64,000 nt of DNA from NCBI GenBank assembly GCA_029204225.1, contig CM055106.1, positions 11,638,539 through 11,702,538 on the forward strand, read 5' to 3'. A program made the translations under genes and the position numbers. Source of the stretch: Diphasiastrum complanatum (lineage: Eukaryota; Streptophyta; Lycopodiopsida; Lycopodiales; Lycopodiaceae). Positions 43,520 to 54,819 of the stretch are shown here, piece after piece. Positions within the stretch are counted from its first letter, which is position 1. The number at the start of each line of letters is the position of its first letter. The notes beneath the pieces are model-generated. The model searched no databases. It was given only the letters and a program-made list of their open reading frames with translations, and had not been told where the DNA came from.

Positions 43520-44440
43520 GTCAGAATTCTAAAGCATCATAAGTATGAAAATTATGAGTGCCTTTGTCGATCTTCCTTTTCTTGATATGTTCCTCCATTT
43601 GGGTGACCCTCTAATGGAACTCCTCTTCCCACTGGCAATACAGTTGCCATAGTGCTGGATACATTAAATCTGCGTGCCTCGCCACCGTAGCATAAAGCGC
43701 ATCAAGTCCTTCACCATAACCTTCCTCCCATGGCCTAAACTTTGCGGTCTTCTTGATAGCCGCATAATGCACGTCATTACGTGTCAACAAGTATGCTTCT
43801 ACTTCATAGATATATTATGCCACAAACAACATAGAATTCTCTACCAGAATCTTGACTCCGTCTCCATGTTTGATTCTCATCCATCCTTGCAAGATTGCTC
43901 AAGCAAACACCATTTGCATCTTCAACTCTGCCTCTTGCCATAGTTCGTATAGTTCAAACAATTCCCAGGGCTCATCCCATCTCAATCATGATGTCCCTCA
44001 CCCCTGGCAAAAACAAGTAGTCAATATTCCATGCATGCTCGACATTGCGCAGGTGTATCCATGGTTTTAGAGCCTCATACAAATGGTTTACCTCCCTAGC
44101 CAAATTGGTTCATGGTCGTTTACGCGTGGTACCGATACTACCATTCGTTCTGCTATCAGAAATCCCCCAACTTGTTGGGTCTGTCGCGGACTGGTGTCGT
44201 TCAATGTTCAATCCCTCCGATCTTTCGCTTGCTTCTTTAGTCGTTCAGACTCGGTTACCAGCCTCTCCGTCTTTGCTTTTAGTTTTTGGCATTCACTTTC
44301 TTTATGCTGCATTTCCACTTCCATATTTGCCAATTGGCCTCAGAGTTGTTGGCAGTCGGTCATGGCTTGTCTTAAGTTGGTTTGTTCATGCAGCGCCTCA
44401 GGATGAGATAGCCATCCCACACTGTTGGAATTTAATCTAA
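43520..44440 (-). pseudogene. Unidentified degenerate frame with coiled coil
   Basis: On the minus strand one frame reads through most of 900 bases with about ten stops. It includes LRQAMTDCQQL, MEVEMQHKESECQKLKAKTE and RLVTESERLKKQAK (a heptad-rich coiled coil). Further on come VHYAAIKKTAKFRPWEEGYG, EGLDALYATVARHADLMYPA and EEHIKKRKIDKGTH. The even composition indicates former coding. I do not recognise the family; a retroelement gag or plant-mobile-type protein is possible. Confidence 0.4.
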
Positions 44441-44905
44441 CTCCTACTCATCCCAACAACCCTTCTTCCTTCTCTGATTTTTACTCTCTGAAATGAAACC
44501 TGCAGAAAATGAACTGTTTTTGAACAGTCTGCATATTTGAACTAATTGTTGCTACAGTCTGCATTTTTACTCAGATTTTCCACAAGCGAAAAACCCGACA
44601 CCCGACATTGTCGCTATTTTTTACCTTCCTGAGCAACTAAGTGTTTAGCTGCATTTTTACATGCAGTTTCTGCCAGGCAACAATTAGGGAAAAACGCGAC
44701 ACTGCATTTTTACATGCAATTTATGACAGGGAAAAAATGAGAAGGTGCCCTACAAATGTCGAAGGTTGCTCTTAACTAAAGACAAAGGCTAAAAAGCGAA
44801 GGATTGTCGCGTCATCCATCTACACATTTACAAGGGATTCCAAATACCAGATCATAACGTCTTCGCGCTCCAACAATAAACCGATCTATTGATCAGTTTA
44901 GCAGT
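44441..44905. other. Intergenic sequence, nothing recognised
   Basis: AT-rich. A phrase tgcatttttacatgcaatttntg is repeated near 44650 and 44700. Confidence 0.4.
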
Positions 44906-45531
44906 TGTTAACTATCTTGTAAATGTAAAGCTAGAATAATACAAGATCTTCCAGTTGTTATAAATGTAAATGAGCAATTGAAGATATCAGAAGTTGTGAT
45001 AAGACATCAAACAGAGATAAAATGATCAGAACAGGTCTTTCAATAGCTGACTTCTCAGAGTTAGTGATTATAGAGAAAGATAGAGCTATTCAAAATATTA
45101 ACAATTGTTTTGAATCTGTAAGTAGGATCATGCGCTTATCAGTGCAATTGTATTGTGATCTGATTGTTGTATTTACAACTTTATTATACAGATTCGATAT
45201 TGTTCTACACCATTACATTATTGTTGAATGATAATAACTCTCACTCCTCTTACACAAATATTATTATAAGAGAAATGTATGATTGTCTCTGATGCCTAAA
45301 TATTTTCTACATTCTCTTCTTAATCAGGTTATTAGTATTAGAGGATTGCATGGCTATCTCAGACGCCTAATCGTTCCTGCAATCTCTCTTTCACGGCAGT
45401 CTAAGACTCCTACACTGATAATCTGGTTCAACACAAAAGAACAGCTCGTAAACTCCATTCTCTAAATAATCCACGATCCTGCTATTAAAAATTTTTGTTT
45501 CATCAGTTGACATCAATCCTAAACATCAACA
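44906..45531 (+). repeat. 5' LTR of a Ty1/copia element
   Basis: This 626-base segment begins TGTTAACTATC and ends AACATCAACA just before PBS-like sequence. The end is ambiguous: a second possible end, CATCCCACA, lies at about 45575, beside the better PBS match. No 3' LTR is visible downstream. Confidence 0.5.
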
Positions 45532-45579
45532 GATGTGGTATTAGAGCTAATAATTCTACATTCATCGCATCCCACAAAG

Positions 45580-45592
45580 TGGTATCAGAGCC
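45580..45592 (+). other. Primer-binding site, tRNA-iMet type
   Basis: TGGTATCAGAGCC is a perfect match to the usual plant copia PBS. A degenerate duplicate, TGGTATTAGAGCT, lies 44 bases upstream at 45536. Confidence 0.8.
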
Positions 45593-45702
45593 ACAGGTTT
45601 ATTGGATTACTAGAGTCTAGGACTTATAATAGAACTTAATACGTTCTAATTCCATAGAGCTGTTTCATTCAGTTTGTGTTTTATCTCTGCTACTCGATTA
45701 CA

Positions 45703-46338
45703 ATGGAAGGTTCAACCTCAGAGATCTGCTTGATCAACAAATTCAACAGAGATGACTTCCACATGTGGAAGTTTAAGATGAGGATGAACTTGATTGAGAA
45801 GGAGCTTTGGGGACACGTAAATAGTACAATAGCCAAACCGGTAGAACCCGAACTGCTTCCAGCATGGGAAGCAAAGGATGGCAAAGCACTTGCCATTATA
45901 TCCCTGAATTTGAAGGACACTCAGATTGCTCATGCATCAAATAGCACCACCTCCAAAGAAGCATGGAACATCCTTACAAGCATCCACGAGAACTCAGATG
46001 TTTCCACTCGCCTCTTCTTGAGGAAGAAGGTATTGACACTCAGAATGAGTGAAGGCACCTCAGTCAGCGACCATCTGAATGAATTCAAACGGTTGCTAAA
46101 CCAATTGGCTGCAATAGGATCGCATATCTCAGAAGAAGACTCTACCATGTCTCTTCTTGCCAGTCTTCCATCCTCTTACGACAATTTAGTGTTGCTCCTT
46201 AGCAATACTCCTGCGCTGTCTCTCCAAAAATTGACAGCAAGTCTGTTGCAGGAAGAAGTTAGGAGGAAAAGCTTGTCTACGACGAGTACCAAATCCATGG
46301 CACTCTACTCAAACAAGCAGCAGTCCAAGAAGAAATAA
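45703..46338 (+). CDS. Ty1/copia gag (capsid part)
   Basis: The frame starts at the ATG at 45703 (MEGSTSEICLINKF). It runs 211 codons to a TAA at 46336. It is a copia gag domain: NRDDFHMWKFKMRMNLIEKE, AWEAKDGKALAIISLNLKD, VSDHLNEFKRLLNQLAAIG and MSLLASLPSSYDNLV. The stop falls in the basic stretch before the nucleocapsid zinc knuckle, which continues in the same frame at 46434-46475. In copia elements gag and pol form one frame, so the stop is probably a mutation. Gag forms the virus-like particle. Confidence 0.85.
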   Translation: MEGSTSEICLINKFNRDDFHMWKFKMRMNLIEKELWGHVNSTIAKPVEPELLPAWEAKDGKALAIISLNLKDTQIAHASNSTTSKEAWNILTSIHENSDVSTRLFLRKKVLTLRMSEGTSVSDHLNEFKRLLNQLAAIGSHISEEDSTMSLLASLPSSYDNLVLLLSNTPALSLQKLTASLLQEEVRRKSLSTTSTKSMALYSNKQQSKKK

Positions 46339-47990
46339 GGCTTCAAGGATAAGAAGACAAAGGCAAAACAGCCAGTAGCATCGCAACCATAGCACCAGCA
46401 GCATAGTCAATCATCGTCCAAGACCAGGCTTTTTGTAGATATTGCAAAAGAACCAACCACGACATCAAAGATTGTCGCATCCTCAAGCACAATGAAGCGA
46501 GGAAGAAGATGTCGCAGCAGCAAGAAGGCAACTTTGACATAGTCAGAGGTTCACAAGATGATGATAAAGCACTGATGGTACAAGATCAATCTAGTAGAGA
46601 TGCCCATCAATGGTATCTCGATTTAGGTGTTTCTCAGCACATGACGCCATGCAAAGACCTCTTCTCTACACTCACAGCTACAAAATCAAAGTATATCTTC
46701 TTTGGTGACTCCAGTTCACATCAAGTCGAAAGGCTCTATTCGACTACAATTCTCTGATGGCATCACTAGGCAGCTTAATGGTGTACTTTATGTACCCAAG
46801 TTAACAAAGAACCTATTGTCTATTAGCAAGATCACAGATCAGGGCTATAGAGCTTTGTTCACTGCCAACTGATGTACTATTTTAGATGAGAATTCAAAAG
46901 AAATCCTCTCTACTTACAGAGAAAGAAATCTGTATATACTAAGTCATGATTTTGCACTTTCTGTGAGTGGTTCAGATGCTAATTTATGGCATCAAAGATT
47001 AGGTTATCTAAACATGCGTTCAATCTTGTATATGCATTATAACAAAATGGTCAAGGACATGACTATAAACACTGTTACTACAGCTAATCAATCTGTCTGT
47101 GAAAATTGCTTACTAGGGAAACAACCTAGTACGAGATTTCCAAGAGAACAAGCCAAAAGGGCGAAGTCCATTTTGTCACTGATACATAGTGACTTATGTG
47201 GTCCTATGAGTGTACCTTCCATGGGTCAAGCTCTATATTTTATTATGTTCATTGATGACTACTCCCGATTCACCAAAGTCATGTTCATAAAGAACAAGTT
47301 AGAAGCATTTAGTTGCTTCAAAGAATTCAAGCAATATGCTGAGAATCAGACTGGTTAGAGAATCAAGGCCCTACGGTCCAATTCAGGGGGAGAGTACTTG
47401 TCAAATGATATAAAGGACTACTATCTTCATGTGGCATGCACCATCAGTTTACTACGAGCTACACTCCACAACAGAACGGAGTAGCTGAATGGAAGAACCG
47501 CACACAGTTGGAAGCTGCATGATCCATGAAGTCAATGCGCATTTGCCTCAAACCTTTTGGACAGAAGCGATCTTTACGGCCTGCTATCTGCAAAATTACT
47601 CTAGCACTAAAGCAGTTGATTCCAAGACACTATTTGAAGCCTACTACAGCTACAAACCAAGTTTGAAACACCTACGTGTTTTCGGATGTCTCTGCTATGC
47701 ACAAGTGCCTTCTGATCTGAGGAAGAAGCTGGACCCAATAAGCTGCAAAAACATCTTTATTGGCTAGTATATGATGTTGATACAAGTCAGATCTCAGTCA
47801 GCTGTGATGTTGTCTTTCTTGAAGACGAATTCCATGACTTCACGCAGAAGCAGCCAATGCAAGAGCATTCCATAACAGCTCCACCCTCCATCGATAGGCA
47901 ATGACCTACGACTATTCAAACAATGGAGTTCATCCCAACGACTCCACTTACCATCGATGGGCCTAGACCCACGATTGTTCAACCACAAGA
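46339..47990 (+). pseudogene. Ty1/copia nucleocapsid, protease and integrase, mutated
   Basis: The zinc knuckle CRYCKRTNHDIKDC (46434-46475) is intact. The protease site reads WYLDLGVSQHM where DSGAS is usual, so the Ser next to the catalytic Asp is lost. The pre-integrase domain is LWHQRLGYLN and ends in a CENC zinc site. The integrase core keeps SDLCGPM and YFIMFIDDYSRF. The second catalytic Asp is lost (RSNSGGEY for RSDNGGEY), and YTPQQNGVAEWKNR has Trp for the usual Arg. Frameshifts occur near 47358 and 47490. The C-terminal part (FWTEAIFTACYLQN, LRVFGCLCYAQVP) reaches about 47765. RT and RNase H are absent. Confidence 0.85.
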
Positions 47991-48015
47991 TGCTACGTCC
48001 TCCGACTCCTTATAT

Positions 48016-48340
48016 TATTAAGGAATTCTACCACTGCTTCCTCCACTATCAAGTTACCCGTTCCTGTGTTTCCAAGTGCTATTAGGTTACGCACCTGTCT
48101 GTAAAATCTTCTGTACTATAATTTTGGAGGCAAAATGTCCCTCTACGGACCTTGATAGTGTGTGCTTCATCAATAATAGCCTGCACATCTCTTGACTAAA
48201 TGCATCGTCGCAAAACTTGGTCATGGCCGCGTTTATACTATTGGCCCTCAATAGCTTGGAAAGCACGTGATCTCCAAATTAGTTGGCAGAGTTGGGACTT
48301 TTGAAAGTGCCCAAGAAACGTCCCATGCGTTAAAAAATTA
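48016..48340. other. No feature recognised
   Basis: Short stretch between the truncated copia element and the minus-strand gypsy relic. No 3' copia LTR is seen. Confidence 0.4.
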
Positions 48341-48344
48341 TATA

Positions 48345-50250
48345 TATCAGTATACCAGGTATCATACAATAATTATGAGCTAAAAAGTTGGGCGTTTGGC
48401 ATTTTGTCAATGCCTTCCTCCATATTTCATGTCTTAATACGAGACAATTGATCAGCCATGGTATGCACTCTGCCCGCCGGTCGGATCCAAACATCGAATT
48501 CAAATTCCTGGAATAATATCAGCCAATGTGTTATCCTACCAACAATCGTTGGCAATAATTGGCTTATAAATCAAATATAATAGCGGTCGTTGGCCCATTA
48601 CATGACGAATCTATTATCTAGCAAAAACATGACAAAACTTGCAAAGAAAAAAAATTAAACTCAATGCTTCTCGTTCTGTAGTCGAATAGTTCTTTTTATG
48701 TAGGCGTACACGTGAGCATCTTACTCGCATAATAAACCAGGTGATCATACCCCCTTTCCTTGCCTGGTTGCACTAGAACACATCCCATTACAATCTGGGA
48801 TCTGCATGTACTGCATGTACATGGAATGGCTTACTCCAATTCGGCAGACACAAAATTGGTGCATTAACAAAGGCATTTATTACATCCTGGAATGCCTTAT
48901 ACCGCCAAATGGTTACTTTGTAAACCGCCCCCTTCTTAAGAACCTCATATAGAATATGTCATGTTCACATACACATAAATATATCGGCGGTGGTAACCCG
49001 TCATGCCTAAAAATGTTTGCATATCCTTCGTAGTTTTCGGAAACTGCATATTCTTGATGACCTCTGTCTTTGCCAGATCAATTGATAGTCCTTCTTTCGA
49101 AATAATCGGGCCCAACAGAACCCCTCGTCGCACACAAAAAGCACACTTGTCTGGATTCGGACTAATGCCAAACTCATAACACCTCTTGAAGCATTTTTCC
49201 AAGTAATCCAAGTGATCATCAACATCACCACATAGATTTTCATAAATACATCAAGATAATCGTAAAACGCCTTCGTCATCACCTTTTGAAAGGCTGTTGG
49301 TGAATTCTTCAACTCGAATGGCATCACCTTATAGTTGTATGCTCCCCATTCAGTGATAAAGACGGTTTTCTCCCGGTCCTTCTCGACTAATGGTATTTGA
49401 TTGTATCCGCTGAATCCATCAAGGAAACTATATAGCTCATGTCTTGCGACTTCGTCCAAGATTTGTTCTATTAATGGTAGTGGGAAATGATCCTTTATCG
49501 TAAAGGAATTTAGTTTACGGTAATTTACGCAAACTCATAAATTACCGTTTTTCTTTGGTACAATCATGATAGGACTCAACCACAGCGTGTAGTCAATAAC
49601 GTATATGAAACGAACCTTTACGAGTTTCTCAATTTCAGCTCTGACTCGTTCTGCATGCTTTGGGTTCATACTATATCATTGTTGACAAATGGGTTGTGCA
49701 TCGACGGTGACATCGAGGGTGTGTTGATAGATTTCCTTCGGCACACCCCGTAATTCATCATATAACCATGCAAAAATAGCTTTGTACTTTTTGAGCAACT
49801 CCATTGTGCGCATAATTCTGGGTCATTGTTAGCTCCAATAGACACATATTTCAGCTGTTCTTCTGTCCCCATATTAATTTTGATTAGTCTCTCCCTAGAA
49901 ACCTGAGTAGGATGCAATCGCGTGGGTTCATCTTTCAAGGTTCTAGATTTTTCAATAGTCTCTGAAAAACTTCATGGATATTGCTCTATGTTCGCATCTT
50001 CTGCTAACGCATGTTCGTCTTTCTGATCTGATTAAATTGGAGTAACCTCAACCCCTTCAACAACAAATAAACTAATTACGATAGACAAATGGGCTTCCCC
50101 AACCGGTATGTAGTCCAGGAACAAGCTCGTCAGGTGTAAATCCTCTTCAGTCTCCTCTGTCATTGGTTGTAGCAATAATTCGTCAACTGTTTCCACACCT
50201 CCACGACTCATGTCGCCCAAACGTGTATTGCCTTCACGGCTCTTAGCCAC
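48345..50250 (-). pseudogene. Second Ty3/gypsy pol relic (linker, RT, RNase H)
   Basis: In minus-strand order it gives the pre-RT linker (RLIKINMGTEEQLKYVSIGA), broken RT fingers with IMIVPKKNG, and SFLDGFSGYNQIPLVEKDRE. Next come YNYKVMPFELKNSPTAFQKV and YLDVFMKIYV, then in another frame GDVDDHLDYLEKCF, ISPNPDKCAFCV and FLGMTGYHRRYI. A short deletion between KIYV and GDVDDHL has removed the catalytic YxDD. RNase H is reduced to AFQDVINAFVNAPIL and scattered pieces down to about 48345. This pol differs from the neighbouring one at 50.3-54.5 kb, so two gypsy insertions are adjacent or nested. Confidence 0.75.
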
Positions 50251-50257
50251 GGCCTTC

Positions 50258-50680
50258 TCAATAAGACTGGATATTAAATTCCTCTAAAATCAACATCCAT
50301 CGAGCTATACGTCCCGTTTTACAGGATTTATTAACGATATATAGAAGGGCTTGATGGTCTGTGTAGAACGCAAAGGTTTGGCCTAATAGATAATGTCTTA
50401 GTTGTTGCACAACATAGACCATCGCCAATTCTTCTCTCTCGGTGGTTGTATAGTTTACTTCAACAGGCATCGATTGTCTGCTCAAGAAACGTATTGGGAA
50501 GTCTTTGCCATACTCGCCCGGCTGCGCAAGAAGACCACCAATGGCATACTTACTTGCGTTAGTTTGCACATGAAACTCTTTCGTGTAATTTGGCAAGTGG
50601 AGTATGGGAGCCGTGGTGAGGGCTATTTTCAACTCCTCAAAGGCCTTAATTCGTTCTTCGGTCCAGCGAGGATCTATCAC
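50258..50680 (-). pseudogene. Ty3/gypsy element: RNase H
   Basis: A 140-codon frame: APILHLPNYTKEFHVQTNAS, GGLLAQPG, IRFLSRQSMPVEVNYTTTER and FYTDHQALLYIV. The first catalytic Asp of RNase H (QTDAS) is replaced by Asn (QTNAS). The frame ends soon after ARWMLILEEFNI, and no integrase follows. The domain would degrade the RNA strand of the RNA-DNA hybrid. Confidence 0.85.
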
Positions 50681-50769
50681 AACTAAATAAACGAGACGTG
50701 CCTTCTGGCATAATTGATTATAAAGATGCGATAATAATTTGTATGACCGAGGAAGACATATACTTCCTT

Positions 50770-51509
50770 CACTGTTTCAGGTAAGGGCATTTCCACTATA
50801 ACCTTGATTTTTTACGGGTCGGTAGAAATCCTTAAAAATAATATGCCCGAGTACGACCCCATGGGTGACCCATATTTGACATTTATCAGGGTTAAGTGAT
50901 ATTCCAAATCTACGACAGCGAATGAAGATTTTCTCCAGGGCGTCAAGGTGTGTAGCTGCGGAGGAATGTACACCTAGATCGTCGAGATAAATCTCCACGA
51001 TTCGATGTAACATATCTCGAAAGGCCAGTTGCATGACCCTTTGGAACGTTGAAGGGGCGTTGCATAAGCCAAAAAGGCATAATGTTATAAGCATAAACCC
51101 CGTTCTCTGTTGCAAACGCCGTTTTATGTTTATCTTCAGGGGCTATTTGAACAAGGAAATACCCGCTGAATCCATCTAATAAGCTGAAAGCTTCAGCTCC
51201 TGCCATTTCCTCTAGGATTTGAGTCATTAAAGGCAAGGGAAAATGGTCTTTCTTCATAACCGCATTAAGGTTTTTGAGATCAACACAGATATGAAGCTTG
51301 CCATTTTTCTTAGGTACAACCACAATGGGTGATACCCAATCAGTATGTTGAACTTCATAAATGAAGCCAACATCCAACAATTTCTTAATATCTTCGTCGA
51401 TCCTCTCACGATAGACAGGGTTAGATCGATAGGGTTTAGCCCTAATAGGCTTAGCATTGTCTTCTAAAGGAATCCTATGGACGACTATTTCAGGTAAGAT
51501 TCCTTTCAT
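50770..51509 (-). pseudogene. Ty3/gypsy element: reverse transcriptase
   Basis: Two overlapping frames make one RT. The first has VVHRIPLEDNAKPIRAKPYR, DWVSPIVVVPKKNGKL, CVDLKNLNAVMKKDHFPLP and FSLLDGFSGY. After a frameshift near 51070 the second has LFGLCNAPSTFQRVMQLAF, EIYLDDLGVHS (intact catalytic YLDD) and ISLNPDKCQIWVTHGVVLGH. A TAA just before the first frame separates it from the linker frame. It lies between protease and RNase H in normal gypsy order. The active-site residues are preserved. Confidence 0.88.
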
Positions 51510-52414
51510 TTATGTATAGTTCCATGCAAATACATCCCTGTATTTGCGAAGTAATGTTTCCAGATCAGCAAGTTGGGTTGATGACAAATGTGCACCAACA
51601 TGAACTATTCGATCTATCTCCTCGTCAGGATCTTTAAGGTTTAGTGGAATGGTCTTAGTAGGTCCTTCAAAGGAGTTGGAATTTGGTGTAGGCTCTCGAT
51701 GTGGCTGTGGTAACTGGATAACAACATCATCAAGTGTAAAGTCTTTGAACTTCTGTGGAAGATCAAAAGGTGGGTCGACAAAAGGTTCGGAAACTTTGGG
51801 AATCATTTGAGGTGATTCACTACCGGACGTGGAAGCTTGGTCGGATTGTTTGGTTTTTGTCCCTTTGACAAGGGTTTGATCGGCTGTTTAAGCTTCTCAC
51901 AAATCTGTTTTTGACGCTCGGTTAATTTTGTAACAATAACTTTAGTTTTTTGTGACTGAAGTTTTTGTTGTTTTTGAGTGGGCGGTGTTGGTGCCTCACT
52001 TATCAGATCATCATTGATTGTATCCCAGACTTCATCGGGATACACATCCCATGTATATACTTTGGGTTTGGGCTTGTATGTTTGTGTGTTGGGTACCTTG
52101 GATGTCAGTTGGACGTGAGCCAATGGTCCTGGTGTCGTTATCTCCTTAGGAATTGATTTTGGCGGATAAGGTTGTGCATCTAGATATAGGAGTACATGTT
52201 CATCCGTCATGTCTACATCATCCATGGAAAGAATACCTTCTTCCGAAACATGGACGGTAGAGACACTAGGTTCTCCTGGGCACAACGCTATAGGAATCGG
52301 GTCAATCATCATAAGTGGGATGATGGGTGTGTCAATGTCTGTAGAGGAAGGGAGAATACCCACATCTTCTGCTGTAGTTTCGATACGACATCGATTGGAA
52401 TCAGTACAGTCCAA
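51510..52414 (-). pseudogene. Ty3/gypsy element: protease-RT linker
   Basis: Two frames (52414-51803 and 51806-51510) encode an acidic, Pro/Thr-rich spacer. They end LSSTQLADLETLLRKYRDVF followed by AWNYT, the conserved segment just before RT in gypsy elements of this type. Such long linkers are typical of some plant gypsy lineages. No enzymatic motif is visible. Confidence 0.7.
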
Positions 52415-52520
52415 AGTGGCTAGTGCCTGACCCCAATTGATTATGTCCGTGGATCTCGTCTAGTGACCTTTTGGTTGGATTGGAATGCTATCTGATTCGT
52501 CATATGTTGTGGATGACCAA

Positions 52521-52965
52521 TCATCGTATACCTTGGCGGGGCTTGACATGGCCTGTTGAGTCAACCGTGACTCGTTTATCGTGGTTACCAAAGGTAATTT
52601 TGCTATGCTTCCAATCTTGGACAACACCTGCCATCTGGAGCCAAGGTGTACCAAGAAGGAGTTTATATGTATTGTTATCTTCTGGTAAATCTAAGATGAC
52701 ACAATCTAGCACAAATTTGACACCTGCTATGTGAACTTTTATATTTGATAAATGACCAGCAGGGTCAGTAACTCATTGATCAGCCATGCGGTTTATATCG
52801 TGGTTGATCGAGGGTATGAAAGCCCCATGACTTTGCTAATGACAAAGCCATGATATTAATGCCGGATCCGCTATCTAGGATAGCAGATACTGCGGGATAG
52901 TCTTTATAGGACAAAGGTAGGGTGATGTTAGTCCCCTTAGCAACACCTATATTCAATAGATTCAT
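52521..52965 (-). pseudogene. Ty3/gypsy element: aspartic protease region
   Basis: VSAILDSGSGINIMALSLAK carries the retropepsin active-site DSGS. It is followed after a break by VILDLPEDNNTYKLLLGTPW and LQMAGVVQDW, the usual C-terminal half (LLGRPW-type block). The catalytic Asp-Ser-Gly is intact and the frame is interrupted. The protease would cut the gag-pol polyprotein. Confidence 0.75.
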
Positions 52966-53214
52966 AGGAATCTAGGGAATTTCAAGAATCTCTTCTGTTT
53001 CCCGCTGTTCATCAGGAATAGTAGGCAGCTGAAAATTTCGATGGATATAGCGTTGAAGCCCAGTGAAGGATTTTATTGCGGTATGAAACAACATGGTGAG
53101 TTGAGCTTGCAGGAGGTCAGAAAATACTTCAAGTCCCTGTAGGGATTGCTCCTATTCGGGGATATGAGCTGAGAACAGACTTTCTGTATGTTCTTCCTCT
53201 CGCAAATACTCACT

Positions 53215-54455
53215 TCAAAACTCATTGTATTGTCGTTGTTCCACTTTTAGGTCTGAGTAATCTTTTGGTAATGTGGAAGCCGTCAAGTGGCTTCCCTGGG
53301 GGACAGCTGATTTGACATTATTTTGCTGTTGTTCTTGTTGTTGGCGTTGTGCTCTAGTGAGAACTCTAACAGTTTCGGATGAGATATGACGTGCTGGAAG
53401 AATCCTGTTAGGTTGTTTAAGACAATCCTTGAAACTATGTTTACGGACATAGTCGGGACATTCCGCATGGTATTGGTTTTTAACTTTACAGTTAGCCATG
53501 AAATGTCCTGTTTCACCACAAATAAAACAACGGTTGCTCATTGGGCCTGTGGCAATAGCATAACCATTTTGGATGGCTAGCTGTGCTAGATTTTCTGGTG
53601 GTGTTGAGTACTCATCTTGTTTGCATGAGCATGAGTTGTCGGTTTGATAATGTTGAGAACTAGCAGATGGAAGTGTTGTATCTTGATGATAGGACTGATC
53701 GTAGGAGTTTTCAACAAGATGTGTTTGTGTAGACTCTTGAGGATTTCTATGTTTTTGCGGTCCTAAATCTGGTTGTCCTCTTGGAGGTGGTTCTAAGAGT
53801 GCCAGCTGTGGTTGAGGTTCATGTCTAGGTTGTCTGGGCAACTCTTATATATGGATTGACTTTTTAATCTTTTAAATCGTTCAATATAGTCACATACTTT
53901 CTCGTCTTTTGTCATTTTGATGTTACTTAGCTTGACAAAAGGACTTTCTATCAAGCGAAATGGCTTGAAGCGTTTGATAAAGGCCTCCTTCAAGAGTGAC
54001 CAATCACATTTATCTTCACGATCAAGGTTAAAAAACCACTCTCGTGCTCGATCGATCATGGTCATCGAAAAGAGCTGTACCATGGCTTCCGGTGATGTCT
54101 CGCCATAGATGTCACATGCGTTCTCAAAGACTTGAAGAAATCTTTGAGGATCAGTGTTACCATCGTACTTAGGTAAATCTAACTTTGGGGTACGTTTTTC
54201 AGTACGTGGAACATTATTCGCAAAAGTTCCGTTTAAGTGAGCTCGTGCATGTGAAGATTCAGTAGCATGAAAATGTGGCCGTTCATATGGAGCTTCATAA
54301 CACATGGGTTCCCATATGTCGAATGAGTTGGTGGATGGCTCTTGGACTTGGGATTTCATCCGGAAATTTCTGTTAAATTGAGCTTGTTTGGTGGATGGGG
54401 AGACCATCTCTGGTGGATAGTCCTCCGTAGAATTCGGATCATAAGGACGATCCAT
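53215..54455 (-). pseudogene. Ty3/gypsy element: gag
   Basis: The ATG at 54455 starts MDRPYDPNSTEDYPPEM. The gag core is at about residues 78-190 (RTPKLDLPKYDG, QRFLQVFENACDIYG, AMVQLFSMTMIDRAREWFFN, LLKEAFIKRFKPF, DYIERFKRL). A frameshift near 53820 leads into a Gln/Pro-rich segment. The zinc knuckle CFICGETGHFMANC near 53490-53530 is intact (CX2CX4HX4C). This is the better-preserved relative of the gag-only remnant at 0.5-1.9 kb. Confidence 0.85.
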
Positions 54456-54656
54456 AACAACTTGTAGAGTATTGTATGATTTTGTAAATAGGCTCCTGGA
54501 TGCTTGTTACGGTGGCTACGGTTGTTGGAATGCGGTTGCTACGGGTCCACGGTGGCTGCGAGTGCAATGCGACCAGTGGCGGTTGATACGGCTGAATGTG
54601 GTGGCAGCGGTCTAATGCGGTGGTAGCAGTCTAATGCGGTGGATGATGTACTTACA

Positions 54657-54806
54657 GGTTACGGTGGATTGCGAGTCCGTACAAATTGCAATGGGTTGCG
54701 GTCCTCACAGTTAATGACGGTTTGCGGTCATATAGTTTATGATGGGTTACGGTGGATTGCGAGTCCGTACAGATTGCGATGGGTTGCGGTGCTCACGGTT
54801 AGATAC
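54657..54806. repeat. 88-base tandem duplication in a gypsy leader
   Basis: GGTTACGGTGGATTGCGAGT with its 60-base context starts at 54657 and again at 54745. Shorter tgcggt/ggtggc-type repeats lie to the left (54515-54650). It is placed between the gag start and the candidate LTR. Confidence 0.8.
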
Positions 54807-54819
54807 GACAGGTGGAATC

